Positions 1-10,420 of a DNA stretch of 60,000 nt are shown here, in pieces. Under the pieces are notes generated by a model. The model had not been told where the DNA came from and did not search any database. It saw only the letters and a program-made list of their open reading frames with translations. The position numbers were made by a program, and so were the translations under genes. Where the stretch lies: contig CM043944.1 in NCBI GenBank assembly GCA_014529385.2, forward strand, positions 89,225,384 to 89,285,383, written 5' to 3'. The DNA is from Adiantum capillus-veneris. Taxonomy: Eukaryota > Streptophyta > Polypodiopsida > Polypodiales > Pteridaceae. Within the stretch, counting starts at the first letter, position 1, and each line of letters starts with the position of its first letter.

Positions 1-790
1 GGCAGCTCATTTTGGTTGGGATGTACATCAGTCAGACATTGTTACTGCTTTCTTGAATGGTGACATATTTGAGAAAGTGTATGTAATGGTGCCTCGTGGT
101 TTTGTCAAGAGGATAAGGTGTGCAAATTCAGCAAAGCTTTGTATGGGTTAAAGCAATCTCCTCGTGCTTGGTATGAGAATGATGAAACTCATTTGATCAA
201 ACGAGTCTTTTATGAAAGTCCAACTAAAAGCACATTGTAGGTAAAGCGTGAGGGTGATGTACTTCTCATTTTGGTTCTTTATGTAGATGATTTGGTGATC
301 ATTGGACCAAATAAGAGACACATTACTAAATTTAAGGCTGATTTGAATGCTACTTTCAAGATGAAAGGTTTGTGGTTGTTGCACCATTTCTTGGGTATAC
401 AATTTAAGCATTTTGATGGTGGTATTGCCTTGTGTCAAAAAAGTTACGTAGAGACATTGCTATGTAAGTTTGGACTTGAGGATTGCAAACCTATTGACAC
501 TCCCATGAAACAAGTTTGAAATTGAGTCTTCATGATGCTGGTGATCCTACAGATGTCACTCTTTACCAAATTGCTATTGGATGCCTCATTTATGTATGCA
601 ACATGAGGCCAGATATTCATTTTGTAATCTCATAGGTCAGCAAATTTATGCATAGCATAGGGTCTAAGCATTGGGAGGTTGTCAACAGGATTTTCCGCTA
701 CTTGAGTGACACTTTTTATCTTGGCTTGTTTTATCCCAAGGGGGGATCATTGTCACCAGACTTACATGCTTTTTCAAACTCAGATTGGGC
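1..790 (+). pseudogene. Ty1/copia pol fragment (reverse transcriptase to RNase H), broken
   Basis: The DNA closely follows the copia element at 39180-39970, so it belongs to the same family. It covers the RT palm and the start of RNase H. The motifs ALYGLKQSPRAWY, LYVDDLVIIG (catalytic YVDD, about 281-300) and a CQKSYVETLL stretch are readable. Stops and frameshifts (for example at about 238, 517 and 634) break the frame. The 5' part of the element lies outside the window. At about 787-796 the copia sequence ends abruptly and chromovirus integrase sequence begins in the same orientation, so this is half of a chimeric junction. It is a dead element fragment, not a host gene. Confidence 0.88.
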
Positions 791-1690
791 TCTTCATTTC
801 ACAAATCTTCAAGTACCATGGCTTGCCAATGTCCATAGTGTCGGATAGAGATCCTAGAATGACCAATAATAATTTTTGGAAGAGTCTTTTTGAGAATTTA
901 GGGACAAGGCTAAACTTCTCTTCGGCCTATCATCCACAAACGGATGGCCAAAGTTAAATAGCTAACCTAACAATTCTTGATCTACTAAAAGCCTATGTAA
1001 CGGAAGTAGATCAAAGATCCCAATGGGAGAAGTACTTACCCTTAGTGGAGTATGCCTACAATAACATTGTTCATACTTCCACGGGAAAAGCACCTTTTGA
1101 GGTGATTGAGGGAAGATCAAAAAATCCCCTGCTACTTAAGGTACACGGGAAGATCTTCGTTGCAGATGAGTATAGCCAAGACCTACAAGAATCTTTCCAA
1201 AAGATTAAGGATGCTATCTCTATCTCACAGCAAAGGCAAAAGGCTGCTGCTCATAAGCACAGAAGAGCCCAAGCCTTTAAAGAAAATGATTGGGTCTTAC
1301 ATAAATTTCCCAAGGCTCGATTAAGGCACACGACGGGAAAGAATCCTATGGGACACCAAAAGTACTATGCTAAGTTAGCAAAAAGGTACTATAGTCCCTT
1401 CCAGACTCTTAGGCCAATCAATGAGATGGCCTATCAACTCAAGTTGCCCAACCATTGGCTCATACACAATGCTTTTCATGTGAGCCTACTAAAGCCTTAC
1501 AAAGGAGAGCCACCTCAAGAACCAACTATTGAAGACCCACCGGAGATCCAGGACCAAGAAGAGGTGCCGCGGCTCGAGTCCATTCTCTGACATGAAGACA
1601 AGGTAGTAAGAGGCGGTAAGACTATCTGACGATATCTTATTGAGTTAAAAAATTATCCTTTTGAAGATGCTAGATAGATGCAAGGCATAC
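788..1690 (+). pseudogene. Ty3/gypsy chromovirus integrase C-terminal half plus chromodomain, broken
   Basis: The second catalytic Asp lies in the motif VSDRDPRM (about 838-860) and is followed by NFSSAYHPQTDGQS. The third residue (Glu) position is hit by a stop (TAA at about 955). The longest open stretch (1045-1590) carries the GPY/F-like motif YYSPFQTLRPINEMAY and FHVSLLKPYKGEPP. Past the stop at about 1588 one frame still reads HEDKVVRGGKTI and NYPFEDAR, a recognisable chromodomain that in chromoviruses binds modified histones to target integration. The integrase N-terminus and everything upstream are missing, replaced by copia DNA. It matches element B on the minus strand at 31640-32560. 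Confidence 0.88.
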
Positions 1691-2100
1691 AATTATAAAG
1701 GATAATCTAAACCTTGTCAATGCTTACAATGCTTCCCTAGAGTAAGCAAATGTACAAATGTTTAAAATGAACAAAGTTTTTTGTCTAATAAGACTCTCAT
1801 TTTCTTTATTGTGCACAAATGTGAAGAGCATGCATGCTTAGAATCAAGTTTGCGGAGACGACGTCTCCCAAACACCAAGTAGAGCTTGTCATTCTACTAT
1901 GGAAGATTGATATGACTCATGTGCAGACATGCTTGCGACATCCTTATGCTCTCAAGCGCCAAATGGATTAGTCATCCATTTTGGAATGATGTCGTAGGGT
2001 AAGATAGGGATCCTCTACCCGCTAGAAAAAGGACTAATGAATGGGCTTTATCTTCTCTACCCCATAGTCGAGGATGACTATGATTTCAAGAGAGATGTAA
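1691..2100 (+). other. Chromovirus 3' untranslated stretch and polypurine tract
   Basis: This is non-coding DNA between the chromodomain remnant and the LTR. It resembles the equivalent interval of element B (31160-31640, opposite strand), including the stretch around GACGTCTCCCAAACACCAAG. The last bases before the LTR (TTTCAAGAGAGATGTAA) are purine-rich and match the position of the polypurine tract of element B. That tract primes plus-strand DNA synthesis. Confidence 0.6.
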
Positions 2101-2473
2101 TGTCATAGTAACTAATATCTAATTCTCCTAAATGATTTTCTCATGTTAAACTGATCATTTAATATGGGGAAGTGCCAGGGGAGAAAAAACTAGAATATTG
2201 GTTAAGATGGTAGACCGGCCACAGTAGGGTTCGAAAAGAGGGAAAAAAGGGATCCAAAGGGGGGCCATGTGCAAAAGAGAAATGTGCAAAAATGGGCTCC
2301 AAAGACCTTAGGGTTCAGCCCATTAAGACTTCCAAAATGCTAAGGTTCCAAAATTCAAAGGTAAGTCCAAATGGTCAAGCTTAGTGGAATTGGATGCTTT
2401 GTGAATGTACAAAAAGTCTTCAAGTGGTCCTAGATTGATGGGGGCGAGCCCTTTTAGTAGGGGATGAGAGAGA

Positions 2474-2488
2474 AACACACACACATAC

Positions 2489-2522
<34 letters not shown>
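2474..2522 (+). repeat. (CA)n microsatellite inside LTR
   Basis: An AC-dinucleotide run with two interruptions (AT, GC). The same site carries a pure run of about 104 bp in the related LTR at 43149-43252, so the tract is part of the LTR family and expands between copies. Confidence 0.95.
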
Positions 2523-2524
<2 letters not shown>

Positions 2525-3486
2525 ATGCAAACCCCTTTACACAAAGGGAATAAGGGACACATGTCAGCTCCCTAGCCCAGTTGCCCCCAAGGTGCACTCA
2601 TATCCTATTGGATGGCCATAGAGGTGGACCAGTGAGAATTAGGCTAGAGTACTTTTAGTTTAATTCATTTAAAAACACTTGATAAAATAACCAATAAGAA
2701 TTAAGCTCTCTAGAAGACTATTGGAAAGTCTCCCAAGGGGTCCAATGAGCATTCAGCAGCCCAATGGCTTGCGTGCTTCCTATTGGCAAGAAGACAAAGG
2801 GGTCCAATGAGAGTTTAGTTGCATTATTTAATTACCTAAAGATCTCACAAAAGGGGAAAGGGGGACACATGTCACAAGGCTATCCCTTATGTCTCTTAAT
2901 TCCTATTGGCTAAGCTTGGAAAGGTCCGATGGGAAACCAACAAGAGGAATTAGCAAGAGGGGTCGACCTAGATGAGAGAGGGGGCTGATTTGAAAAGGCA
3001 TTATCACTTACACACTCACACAAGCTCATGTGTGAAGAAAGAAGACTCTCTCTCTCTCTCTCTCTCCTTCTCAAGCTTTAATGGAAAGCTTATCATCTAC
3101 TCCAAGCTTGTGAGAAGGGAGGCCTACACCAACAACTCTTGGCTTTGTGATGCAATCCAACCAAGAGCCAAGCTTCAATGCATGCTCATCTCCTCTACCA
3201 TGCTAATTACTAAGCTATGCTATGCTAATATGAGTGATTATGTGAGGAGATGTACATCTTTCTCGAAGGAGTACTCCTTCTTCCTCTCAATCTACTCTCA
3301 TACCCCACTAGCTCTCACTATCTTCGAAGGTGTGTGAGGTCTTGGGTCTGAGACCGTGAGGGAATTGATGTTGTGTTTTATAAGTGTTTTGCTTAGTTCT
3401 TGAAGATTCCATCTTCATTGCACTAGCTAGTATTGAAGGAACACAAAAAATTGTATTGTAAAATGTCTCTCTTGATGGGAGAAACC

Positions 3487-3498
3487 TATAATATAAAG
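3487..3498 (+). promoter_or_regulatory. Candidate TATA box of chromovirus LTR
   Basis: TATAATATAAAG sits about 240 bp before the LTR 3' end, a plausible place for the U3/R boundary. The other family copies keep a related but weaker AT-rich stretch at the same place (about 44215, 6870 and, reversed, 29690). This is position and motif only. Confidence 0.35.
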
Positions 3499-3735
3499 TC
3501 TTTTGGAGGGGTGACCGGCTCCATGTAAATCCGGTTCTCAAATGTTGTCAGTAGCTTAATTTCTTTCTCTTTTGAAGTATTGTTCTTGCTATCTAACTAG
3601 GTGTTATGCTTTTTGTTGCTCTCTCTCCACCCAAGCACTCTTGTTATGCTCATTAGGAATCTATTCTAATGAACTGTTCACTATGTTCATGCTATTTTCC
3701 GCTACACACAAGTTACTAGGCCATTAAATGTTACA

Positions 3736-4245
3736 TCACTTGTAAATCCTCCTGCTTTTGATAAATCAATAAAAAGCTCAGTTTCTGCGTACATGATTTT
3801 TGTCAAAGAGTCCTTAAAAGGTCTTAATGTTTCATCAAATGTAAATGGTAGGAATCAAGAAGAGTTAGACTTGTCTAATTTTCTAAAAGGTTTCCAAGAT
3901 GTGTTCATGGATGATATCCCTATGGACTTACCTCCAAAACAAGGGGATGATAGCCATCGAATTGTGCTCCTACCAGGAAGCTCACCGCCTAACAAGGCTC
4001 CTTATCGGGTTTCCCAATCTCAACAAGAGGAGATCATGAGGCAAGTACAAGAATTGGTATACAAAGGGATGGTGAGGCCTAGCTCCTCTCCATTTGTTCT
4101 CTAGTCCTTTTAGTGCAAAAGAAAGATGGTACATACCACATGTGTGTACACTATCGAGCACTAAACTGTATCACTATCAAAAACAGATTTCCTGTGCCTC
4201 GGATAGAAGATCTATTTGATAAGCGACAAGGCTCACTTCAGTAGG
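3736..4245 (+). pseudogene. Chromovirus pol fragment: protease-RT linker and RT N-terminus
   Basis: Open from 3793 to 4104, with motifs shared with elements A and B: SVSAYMIFVKE, LSNFLKGFQDVFMDDIP, LLPGSSPPNKAPYRVSQ, ELVYKGMVRPSSSPF. A frameshift at about 4105 is followed by the next RT motif in another frame. The fragment begins immediately after an LTR end, whereas the matching stretch of element B (34650-34740) lies well inside the element. Leader, gag and protease are therefore deleted. The homology ends at about 4245 inside the stretch that normally encodes the RT motif RIDLKSGYHQIR. Confidence 0.85.
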
Positions 4246-4890
4246 ATCACGGGGGATTCATTATGAAAAAATTATCGCACCACGTAAGTGCAGGGAAGGG
4301 GGATTTTTTATAAATACATAAGCGTATAAGTTAGGGGCAGGTCCCCAATAATTTATCTCCCACGCTTAAAAATAAGGGAGGGGGGTGTTATATTTATCGA
4401 CGCGGGGGGGGGGGACGTCTGACCCGGGTTGATTACTTATAACGATTGGTCATCGGTGTGTACTAGAGCTTGTATGAATTTTGGGAAAAAAAATTATCAA
4501 GCCACACATCAAATTTTGCATCAAGCCGATCATAGATCAGGGCTGATTTGGAGCACGTCAAGGGTTGATTTACACCAACTTTGGATGGGTCATAATTGGA
4601 CAAGTAGCCACAATGCAGGCTGATTGGGCTTCTAGTTTGAAATTTAAACCAAGACACATTGAGGGTACATCTAGTTATCAATCAAAGTGGTTCCTTAGTA
4701 CGTTGCGAGTCAGTGTGCTACACACTCTTTGACTAGTTTTACTCAGTTAGATCATGTGAGACCTGAATTTTATATGTAAGATAAGGGTATAATAGTTCTC
4801 TTCATTGATTTTCGTATAAACGTAGAAAGGGGGGTCATATTCCTTAATATGGGTCGTATATAGGGGTTCGTCAAAGTTGCCCGCTCGCAG
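4246..4890 (+). other. Unexplained insert inside RT; possible low-quality sequence
   Basis: About 645 bp with no match to the flanking element and no convincing coding potential. It splits the RT motif RIDLKSGYHQIR. It holds runs of G (about 4403-4414), frequent near-random changes of composition and no terminal inverted repeats or target duplication that I can see. Either it is an unrecognised insertion or it is an error-rich or collapsed read segment. Confidence 0.4.
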
Positions 4891-5076
4891 GTGGCGTTCA
4901 TTTTGTATATAGAGTAGATCCCCCGGGAGTAGGATTGACCTTAAAAGTGGCTATCATCAAATAAGAGTAGGATTGACCTTAAAAGTGGCTATCATCAAAT
5001 AAGTGGCGTTCATTTTGTATATAGAGTAGATCCCCCGGGAGTAGGATTAACCTTAAAAGTGGCTATCATCAAATAA
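4891..5076 (+). repeat. Direct duplications: 74-bp unit twice with a 38-bp partial third copy
   Basis: A 74-bp block at 4891-4964 recurs at 5003-5076 with one visible difference. Its last 38 bp, which encode the RT stretch around DLKSGYHQ, also occur at 4965-5002 in direct tandem. The coding half is native RT sequence. The other half (starting GTGGCGTTCATTTTG) belongs to the unexplained insert, so the duplication happened after, or as part of, the insertion. Confidence 0.85.
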
Positions 5077-5560
5077 GGATAGTGGATGTAGATATCTTAA
5101 AGATCTCGTTTTGTACAACGTTTGGTCTTTATGAATATCTAGCCATGCCTTTTGGTTTGACTAATGCACCAGTCACGTTCAATCATTCAATGGAGAAAAT
5201 TTTTAGACCCTACCGAAAATTCACTGGAGTGTTCTTTGATGATAGCATCATCTACTCCAAGTCCTTGGAGGAACACAAGAAACATCTCTAGGTGATTCTT
5301 CAAGCATTGAGGGAGAAGAAGCTTTTTCTTAATAAGAAGAAAAGCGAATTTTTCCTTCAAGAGATTCAATACTTAGGCCATATTATCTGTCAAGATGGTA
5401 TCCGTATGGATCCATCAAAGTTAAAGGTAATAAAAACATGGCCTAATCCAAGGAATCTACATGAGCTAAGAAGCTTTATTGGTATGTGTGCATACTATAG
5501 CCGCTTCATAGCAAATTCTCTCAACAAAGAAGAATGTTAAGTACTCCTGGATTGTTAAAT
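5077..5560 (+). pseudogene. Chromovirus RT palm/thumb fragment
   Basis: Reads TTFGLYEYLAMPFGLTNAP, then the polymerase active-site stretch FFDDSIIYSKS (about 5228-5262), a stop at about 5290, then KSEFFLQEIQYLGHII and LHELRSFIGMCAYYSRF. Sequence and order match element B (33470-33960). The homology stops near 5560 within the RT-RNase H connection, where LTR-like sequence starts without its first bases. Confidence 0.88.
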
Positions 5561-7120
5561 ATCTAACCAACCCAAATGATTTTCTCATATTAAACTGATC
5601 ATTTAATGTGGGAGAATAGACGGGAAGAGTTAGAATATAAACATATGCTTACGAGTCTATCTCAACACGGGGCCAATGGTAAAGGGGTCCAAATGAGAGA
5701 TGATCTGCCAAAGAGCAAGGCTAGCTAATGGAGCTTAAAGACCTTAGGGTTAGCTTCATTAAAGACCTCCAAAGGTTAGTGTTAAAAGTCCTTTGAACTT
5801 AGGTAAGCTAGGGTTGTGCTTGAGGTGGGAACTCGACCCAAGCTTGAGGTGCTTGTCGTGCTTGTTGACTAAGGTGCTTGAGGTCTTGTCGTGCTTGCTG
5901 ACTAAGATGCTTGAGGTGCTTAATGAATAAGGTGCTAAGGTGCTCCATGGCTAAGGTTCTTGAGGGGGTAAGGTACTCCAAAAGTCAATGCATATCCCTA
6001 CACAAGGGGGGACGAGCCCTCATTGTAGGGGCTAGAGAGAGAACACATGCACCCTCACACAAGGCATCCTTGGTACAAAGGAAGCAGCAGGGACACTTGT
6101 CAACCTCCTATTCATGTTGCCCTCATAGTGTGCCTAAAGCCTATTGGTTAGTCTCCTAAGGGGTCCAATGATAATTTAGTTGATTTAATTACTTGCTTTT
6201 GCATTTATCAAGTCCTCTCTCTCAAAAGGGAAAGGAGGACACTTGTCCCAAGGCTATCCTTGTTGCTTGTTATGCAGTGGGTCTGTGATTGGCCAAGCTT
6301 GAGGAGGTCCAATCAAATGCCAGAGAGTGCTAGAAGAGGGGGTCAACCAAAGCAAGAAGGGGGGTTTGTTGGGAGGTATACTCTCCCACACACACACAAC
6401 ACACACACACACACACACATCACACACACATACTCTCATGGTGTGAAGTGCAAAGTGCAAGAGCTCCATCTCCTTCTCCAAGGTAGTAGAGGTTGAGAGC
6501 CTACACCATCACTTTTCGCTATGGAATGCAAATCCAACCAAGAGCCATGCTTCGATGCTTAAGTTTGCTATCTTCTCCATCTTCATTACTATGCTATTAT
6601 TTATGCTAGCAAGAAGAGAGATGATAAGTAAGGAACTATTTCTTTCTCCTATAAATGTTTCTTCTTCCTCTTCCCTACCCTCATTCCCCTCTCGCTCTCT
6701 CCACCTTTGAAGGTGTTTGAGGCCTTGGGACTGAGGGTGGGGATAGTTTATGCTTTTTACAAAGTCTATGGTATGCCTGTGATGCATGAAGCTTTCCATC
6801 TTCATTGCATTACCTAGGTCACATGGAACACAAAGATTGTATTGTACCAAGTCTCTCTTGATGAAAGAATCTATACTACAAATGCCTATTGGAGGGGGGA
6901 CCGCCGGCTCCACATAAATCCGGTCCTCAATTGTTGTCAAGTTCTCTAAATTCTCTCTCTTGCAAAAGTATTGTGCATGCCAAGTTAATTAAGTACTATG
7001 ATTATGTTGCTACCATTAATTAAGTTCACCCTCTATGTTCTCAAAGTAGTTTCACAAAAATGCTCTCTTTAATTCTCTTAATTCCGCTATTATCAAAGTT
7101 CATAGGCCATTTCCATTACA
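5561..7120 (+). repeat. Chromovirus LTR, subfamily B, 5'-truncated
   Basis: From ATATCTAACC onward the sequence follows the LTR family (the ATGATTTTCTCAT and AAACTGATCATTTAAT blocks). It ends CATAGGCCATTTCCATTACA, matching the reversed LTR at 29439-31145 better than subfamily A. The usual TGTCAT start is missing, so the left end is a deletion junction with the RT fragment. It carries its own CA-rich tract (about 6390-6432) and a CTTGA/GGTGCTTG-rich decayed repeat at about 5815-5960. No internal element sequence follows on the right. Confidence 0.8.
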
Positions 7121-7979
7121 TGCCTAATCCCCAGAATGCAAAAATGCAGTGGCCTTAAAAAATGACTACATATCTAAACCCGTGGAGATGCAAAAACGCA
7201 ACGCGCTTCAAAAATGGTTTGTCCGCGAGCTGTTTGCACATGTGAGCTTGTAAACGACTACATACGTAAACCTAACAAGCTATTTGCAAGCTCACATACG
7301 CGAATGGCTTGCGAACATACCGTTTTCGAAGTAGCATTTTTGGGACGCAAAAACATGTTAGACTTCAGAAATGACTTTCCCGTGAATCGTTTGCGCATGT
7401 GAGTTTTGGGATGCAAAAACATAGCAAACTTCAGAATGCTGGCACGACTTAGCTCTTAAGGGTTGAGCGTTTTCACTTGGCGACAAATGATGCTCAGGCA
7501 AGCATTAAAACGCTGCTATGGCCAATGTGCAAATGCACCCTAAGACGCAATGCAACTTAGTCATGCCATATTTACACAATGGGTGCCCAAGCATGGGTAG
7601 GATGCGCTCGAAGTCAATAGACACAAAATTATTGATTCCGGAAGATGCGCCGTGGGCATCGCGTTGGGTAGCCAAGCTCCGTGTCCAAACTTGGGTGGGG
7701 TTGAGCTGCACAAAAGACGAATACACCAGCACGCAGGTTTCGTGCCAACCTTGACTAAATTTAACATTTTAAAAAAGACCACACTTCTTGGTGTGTAAGA
7801 GCTGCACGCCCATCTCAAAAGGGGATGGGCAGGTACATGTTGGTGTGTAAATACCCTTTTAGTCGTGTCATATTGACCATGGAAGTTCCGAGGAAGGTCC
7901 TGAGTCTGTCGGAGCGCGCTTGCCATGAAGCAGCCCCATTATCCAGCTGATATATAGAACAGAGCCATAGCTACCGGTA
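7121..7979 (+). other. Non-coding stretch with a loose GATGCAAAAAC repeat
   Basis: No gene is supported. Variants of GATGCAAAAAC followed by a CTTCARAAATG-like segment occur near 7135, 7187, 7344 and 7409. Two of them are followed by a TTTGCRCATGTGAG stretch, so a short degenerate repeat is present. The open frames here (for example 7561-7926 on the minus strand) show no family motif and are probably chance. Confidence 0.5.
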
Positions 7980-8050
7980 CCCCCCCCCCCCCCCCCCCCC
8001 CCCCCTCTCTCTCTCTCTCTCCCCTTCCTGCAGGGCTTCTCCCTGTGAGC

Positions 8051-8084
<34 letters not shown>

Positions 8085-8106
8085 TCTCACACACACACCC
8101 ACGCAC
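7980..8106 (+). repeat. Poly-C run followed by CT and CA tracts
   Basis: A C-run of about 26 bases (7980-8005) passes into CT repeats (8006-8020 and about 8053-8080) and then CA-rich sequence. Long pyrimidine tracts of this type recur across the window, usually next to mobile DNA. Confidence 0.95.
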
Positions 8107-8448
8107 ACGCACAACGGCCTCCTCTCTCCTCTTGGGTTTACGGAGTGAGCGACTCGCGCGCACGCACGCAGACACAGACTCCCTCTCTTCCCGAATTCCT
8201 ACCTGCTGTAGCCCTGATCTGTGGAGACTCGGATCGGCGCATTGGGAAGGCTGAAGCGACGATGGAGCGTGGGCGCAACTCGGCACCAATTAGCAATTGG
8301 TTCAATCTGGTGCCCTTCCTCTGCGTCCTCTCTTTTCTTTAATTACTAGTCTCGATTCTCGATTCTCTCAAAGATCTGTCTTGAACTCAAGACTTGCTGT
8401 TTTCGAGGGGTTGGATTAGCAATCTGACATACTTGGGTGTAGAAACGT

Positions 8449-8491
<43 letters not shown>

Positions 8492-8598
8492 CTTTTAGGG
8501 GAAATAAGGAACGGAACTAGAGTGCTTCGTTATACGTATTTGTAATGGATTGAAGTGAGTCCAAGAGTAAGAGAAAGCAAGAACCTAGAAGAGAAGAT

Positions 8599-8647
<49 letters not shown>

Positions 8648-9309
8648 GTTTGTGCTTTGTTTTCCACAAATCTTGTTACCTCAAGTTGACATGGTTTTGT
8701 GTTCACAATGCCACGATCTACATGTTCCAACTTTGATATGTCTAAATTTGTCCTTAGTTTTTAGATTGTATTAATTTTTTGATTCAATCTCGCCTTATTG
8801 TATGCATTGTTGTCATTTGTGTAAGTGTTGTTGTGTACGATGAAGATTCAACAAGAGAATATGTCTTTGAAGAAGAAAATGGAAGAAAGAAAGAGCTTGT
8901 TATCTTTCATCAAAACATGTTTCCTTGTTTTTTGATTGATACCTTTCTTAATACAATACGGAAGCCCTAATTTTGGTCAATGTACCTCACAAAAGAACCA
9001 TGCAAATGTTATAATTTTTATAAATAGATGATATGAATCGTTTAAAATATGTTCACGTTTAGATGTTGTCCGCTTTTTATGTTTGGGAAAAAAAGAAAAC
9101 ATGCAAGTCTCTTTGCATGGGAAAGTTTGCACAATCCTCTCCAATTTTTATAATACGAGGGAACGTGCCATTCCCACGATAACATGCAATTTTCAGTGCG
9201 TTTATTTCACAGCTTTCTTAGTAATGAGTAAAGAATAGAGTATTTTACGTACCTTCTGTTTCGACATTCATTTGTCGATTGTTCTAACCAATACGATGAT
9301 ATTGGCTGA
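8107..9309 (+). other. Gene-poor stretch with GA tracts; possible decayed 5' gene end
   Basis: It starts CT-rich and GC-rich, like plant 5' leaders. A short frame begins ATGGAGCGTGGGC at about 8262 and stops after about 26 codons. Two GA tracts lie at about 8450-8489 and 8606-8645. From about 8750 it is AT-rich with no coding signal. I can support no gene, and a first exon whose remainder was lost to the PPR array is only a guess. Confidence 0.35.
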
Positions 9310-10420
9310 AGCTTTGTGAATGAGCTTGCGCATATGCTTTTTGTATGCTCACATTGGGATATCTTGCAATCTCATTGTGGATTCTCATATGTGTGAAGGT
9401 CTTGTGTAAGACCACAAGCTTTCAAAGATGATCGGATGATGACATCAAGGTTGCATTTAGAGAAAGGCCTTCCTTTCACAATTAGTAAAAACAACCTAGA
9501 GCTTCCTTTCCATAGCCACGTTGGAAATATCTTGAAATCAATGCGCTCCGGGAGACGGTATCACGGAGATGCCCATCATGAAATTTTTGCGCTTTTGTGA
9601 GGGAACCGCATTTGGCATACATATCGAGCAAAGATTCAACAAGAATGACATCCTTCTCCATCAATGCGTTCCAATCGAACAGGCGGAGGATAGGAAATCC
9701 TTCAAGCAGTGCGCCCTCTGTTTCAGTGGCACCAATGCACCCTACCTTAAACTACAATTTTCGGACAAACGCGAGTCCTTAAAGAGTAGTGGATCCCACC
9801 ATTTGTCTCACAAAGATTCTGCACGTCTTTGTCTTGTCATAAATTCTCTCCCACATGTGAGTGTCTTGCATTAGGCCATAGGCCTTCATGGTGCAAGCAT
9901 AGCTGATTGAATTAGGAGAAAACACTTCCCTTTACATTTGGTTAAAACCACTTAGAGCTTCCTTGCCATAGCCATGTTGGACATATCCTGTGGTCAATAC
10001 ATTCCAAGTGATAAAAGTCTAGAGAGAATAAACCAAAGTGTCACCAAGCATGTCATTTTTCATATGGAAACAGGCCTTCCCTTTGCATTCGGTGTGCGTC
10101 TTTTCCACAACTGTGTTGGGCATATAAGCCGTGAAATTCAAGAAGCCCATCGAGAACGAACTTGTGCTTTCTTGAGGGTACCATATTTGGCATACATACT
10201 CACTAATGTGCTTCTTAAATCTATGTCTTTTTTAAGTAACCCATTGTTGAGGAGCTCACTCTTTATCCTCCTGACTTGGTACAAATCCTTCCTCTGAACA
10301 CTTGCATGTACTGCAATGATCAATCAATACTCTCCAAGAGATGACTCAATAAACAATGTTGATGAGTTGTCCTTGTGTTACATCAAAGAAAGAGTTCACA
10401 GCTTTCTTAATAAGATCAAG
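9310..10420 (-). pseudogene. PPR (PLS-class) pseudogene block 1
   Basis: Minus-strand reading gives successive PPR modules in changing frames: an L-type LKACGLTQDLH (about 9400), an S-type LLDMYAKCGSLTKAQ (about 9590) with SRSALISRYFQ, ACTMKAYGLMQDTHMW (about 9880), and LVSMYAKYGTLKKAQ (about 10180). Intact PLS-class PPR proteins bind organellar RNA, often for C-to-U editing. Here no frame spans more than about two modules and no E/DYW C-terminal domain is seen. It is the most diverged part of the array. Confidence 0.85.

Larger units (their letters stand above)
2101..3735 (+). repeat. Chromovirus LTR, subfamily A (copy 1)
   Basis: The repeat starts TGTCATAGTAACTAATATC and ends CATTAAATGTTACA. 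It matches the LTR at 42795-44461 almost base for base at both ends and in long internal blocks (for example the CGGCTCCATGTAAATCCGG block near 3520). Length is 1635 bp versus 1667 bp, with much of the difference in the CA tract. It is the 3' LTR of the integrase fragment on its left. It is joined on its right directly to mid-pol sequence with no primer-binding site, so gag and protease have been lost there. Confidence 0.85.

Noticed and set aside
7561-7926. 121-codon minus-strand frame
   Set aside because: Composition is irregular, no domain is recognisable, and neighbouring repeats explain the sequence better.
8262-8342. Short frame starting ATGGAGCGTGGGC as a gene
   Set aside because: It stops after about 26 codons with no recognisable continuation or splice donor.
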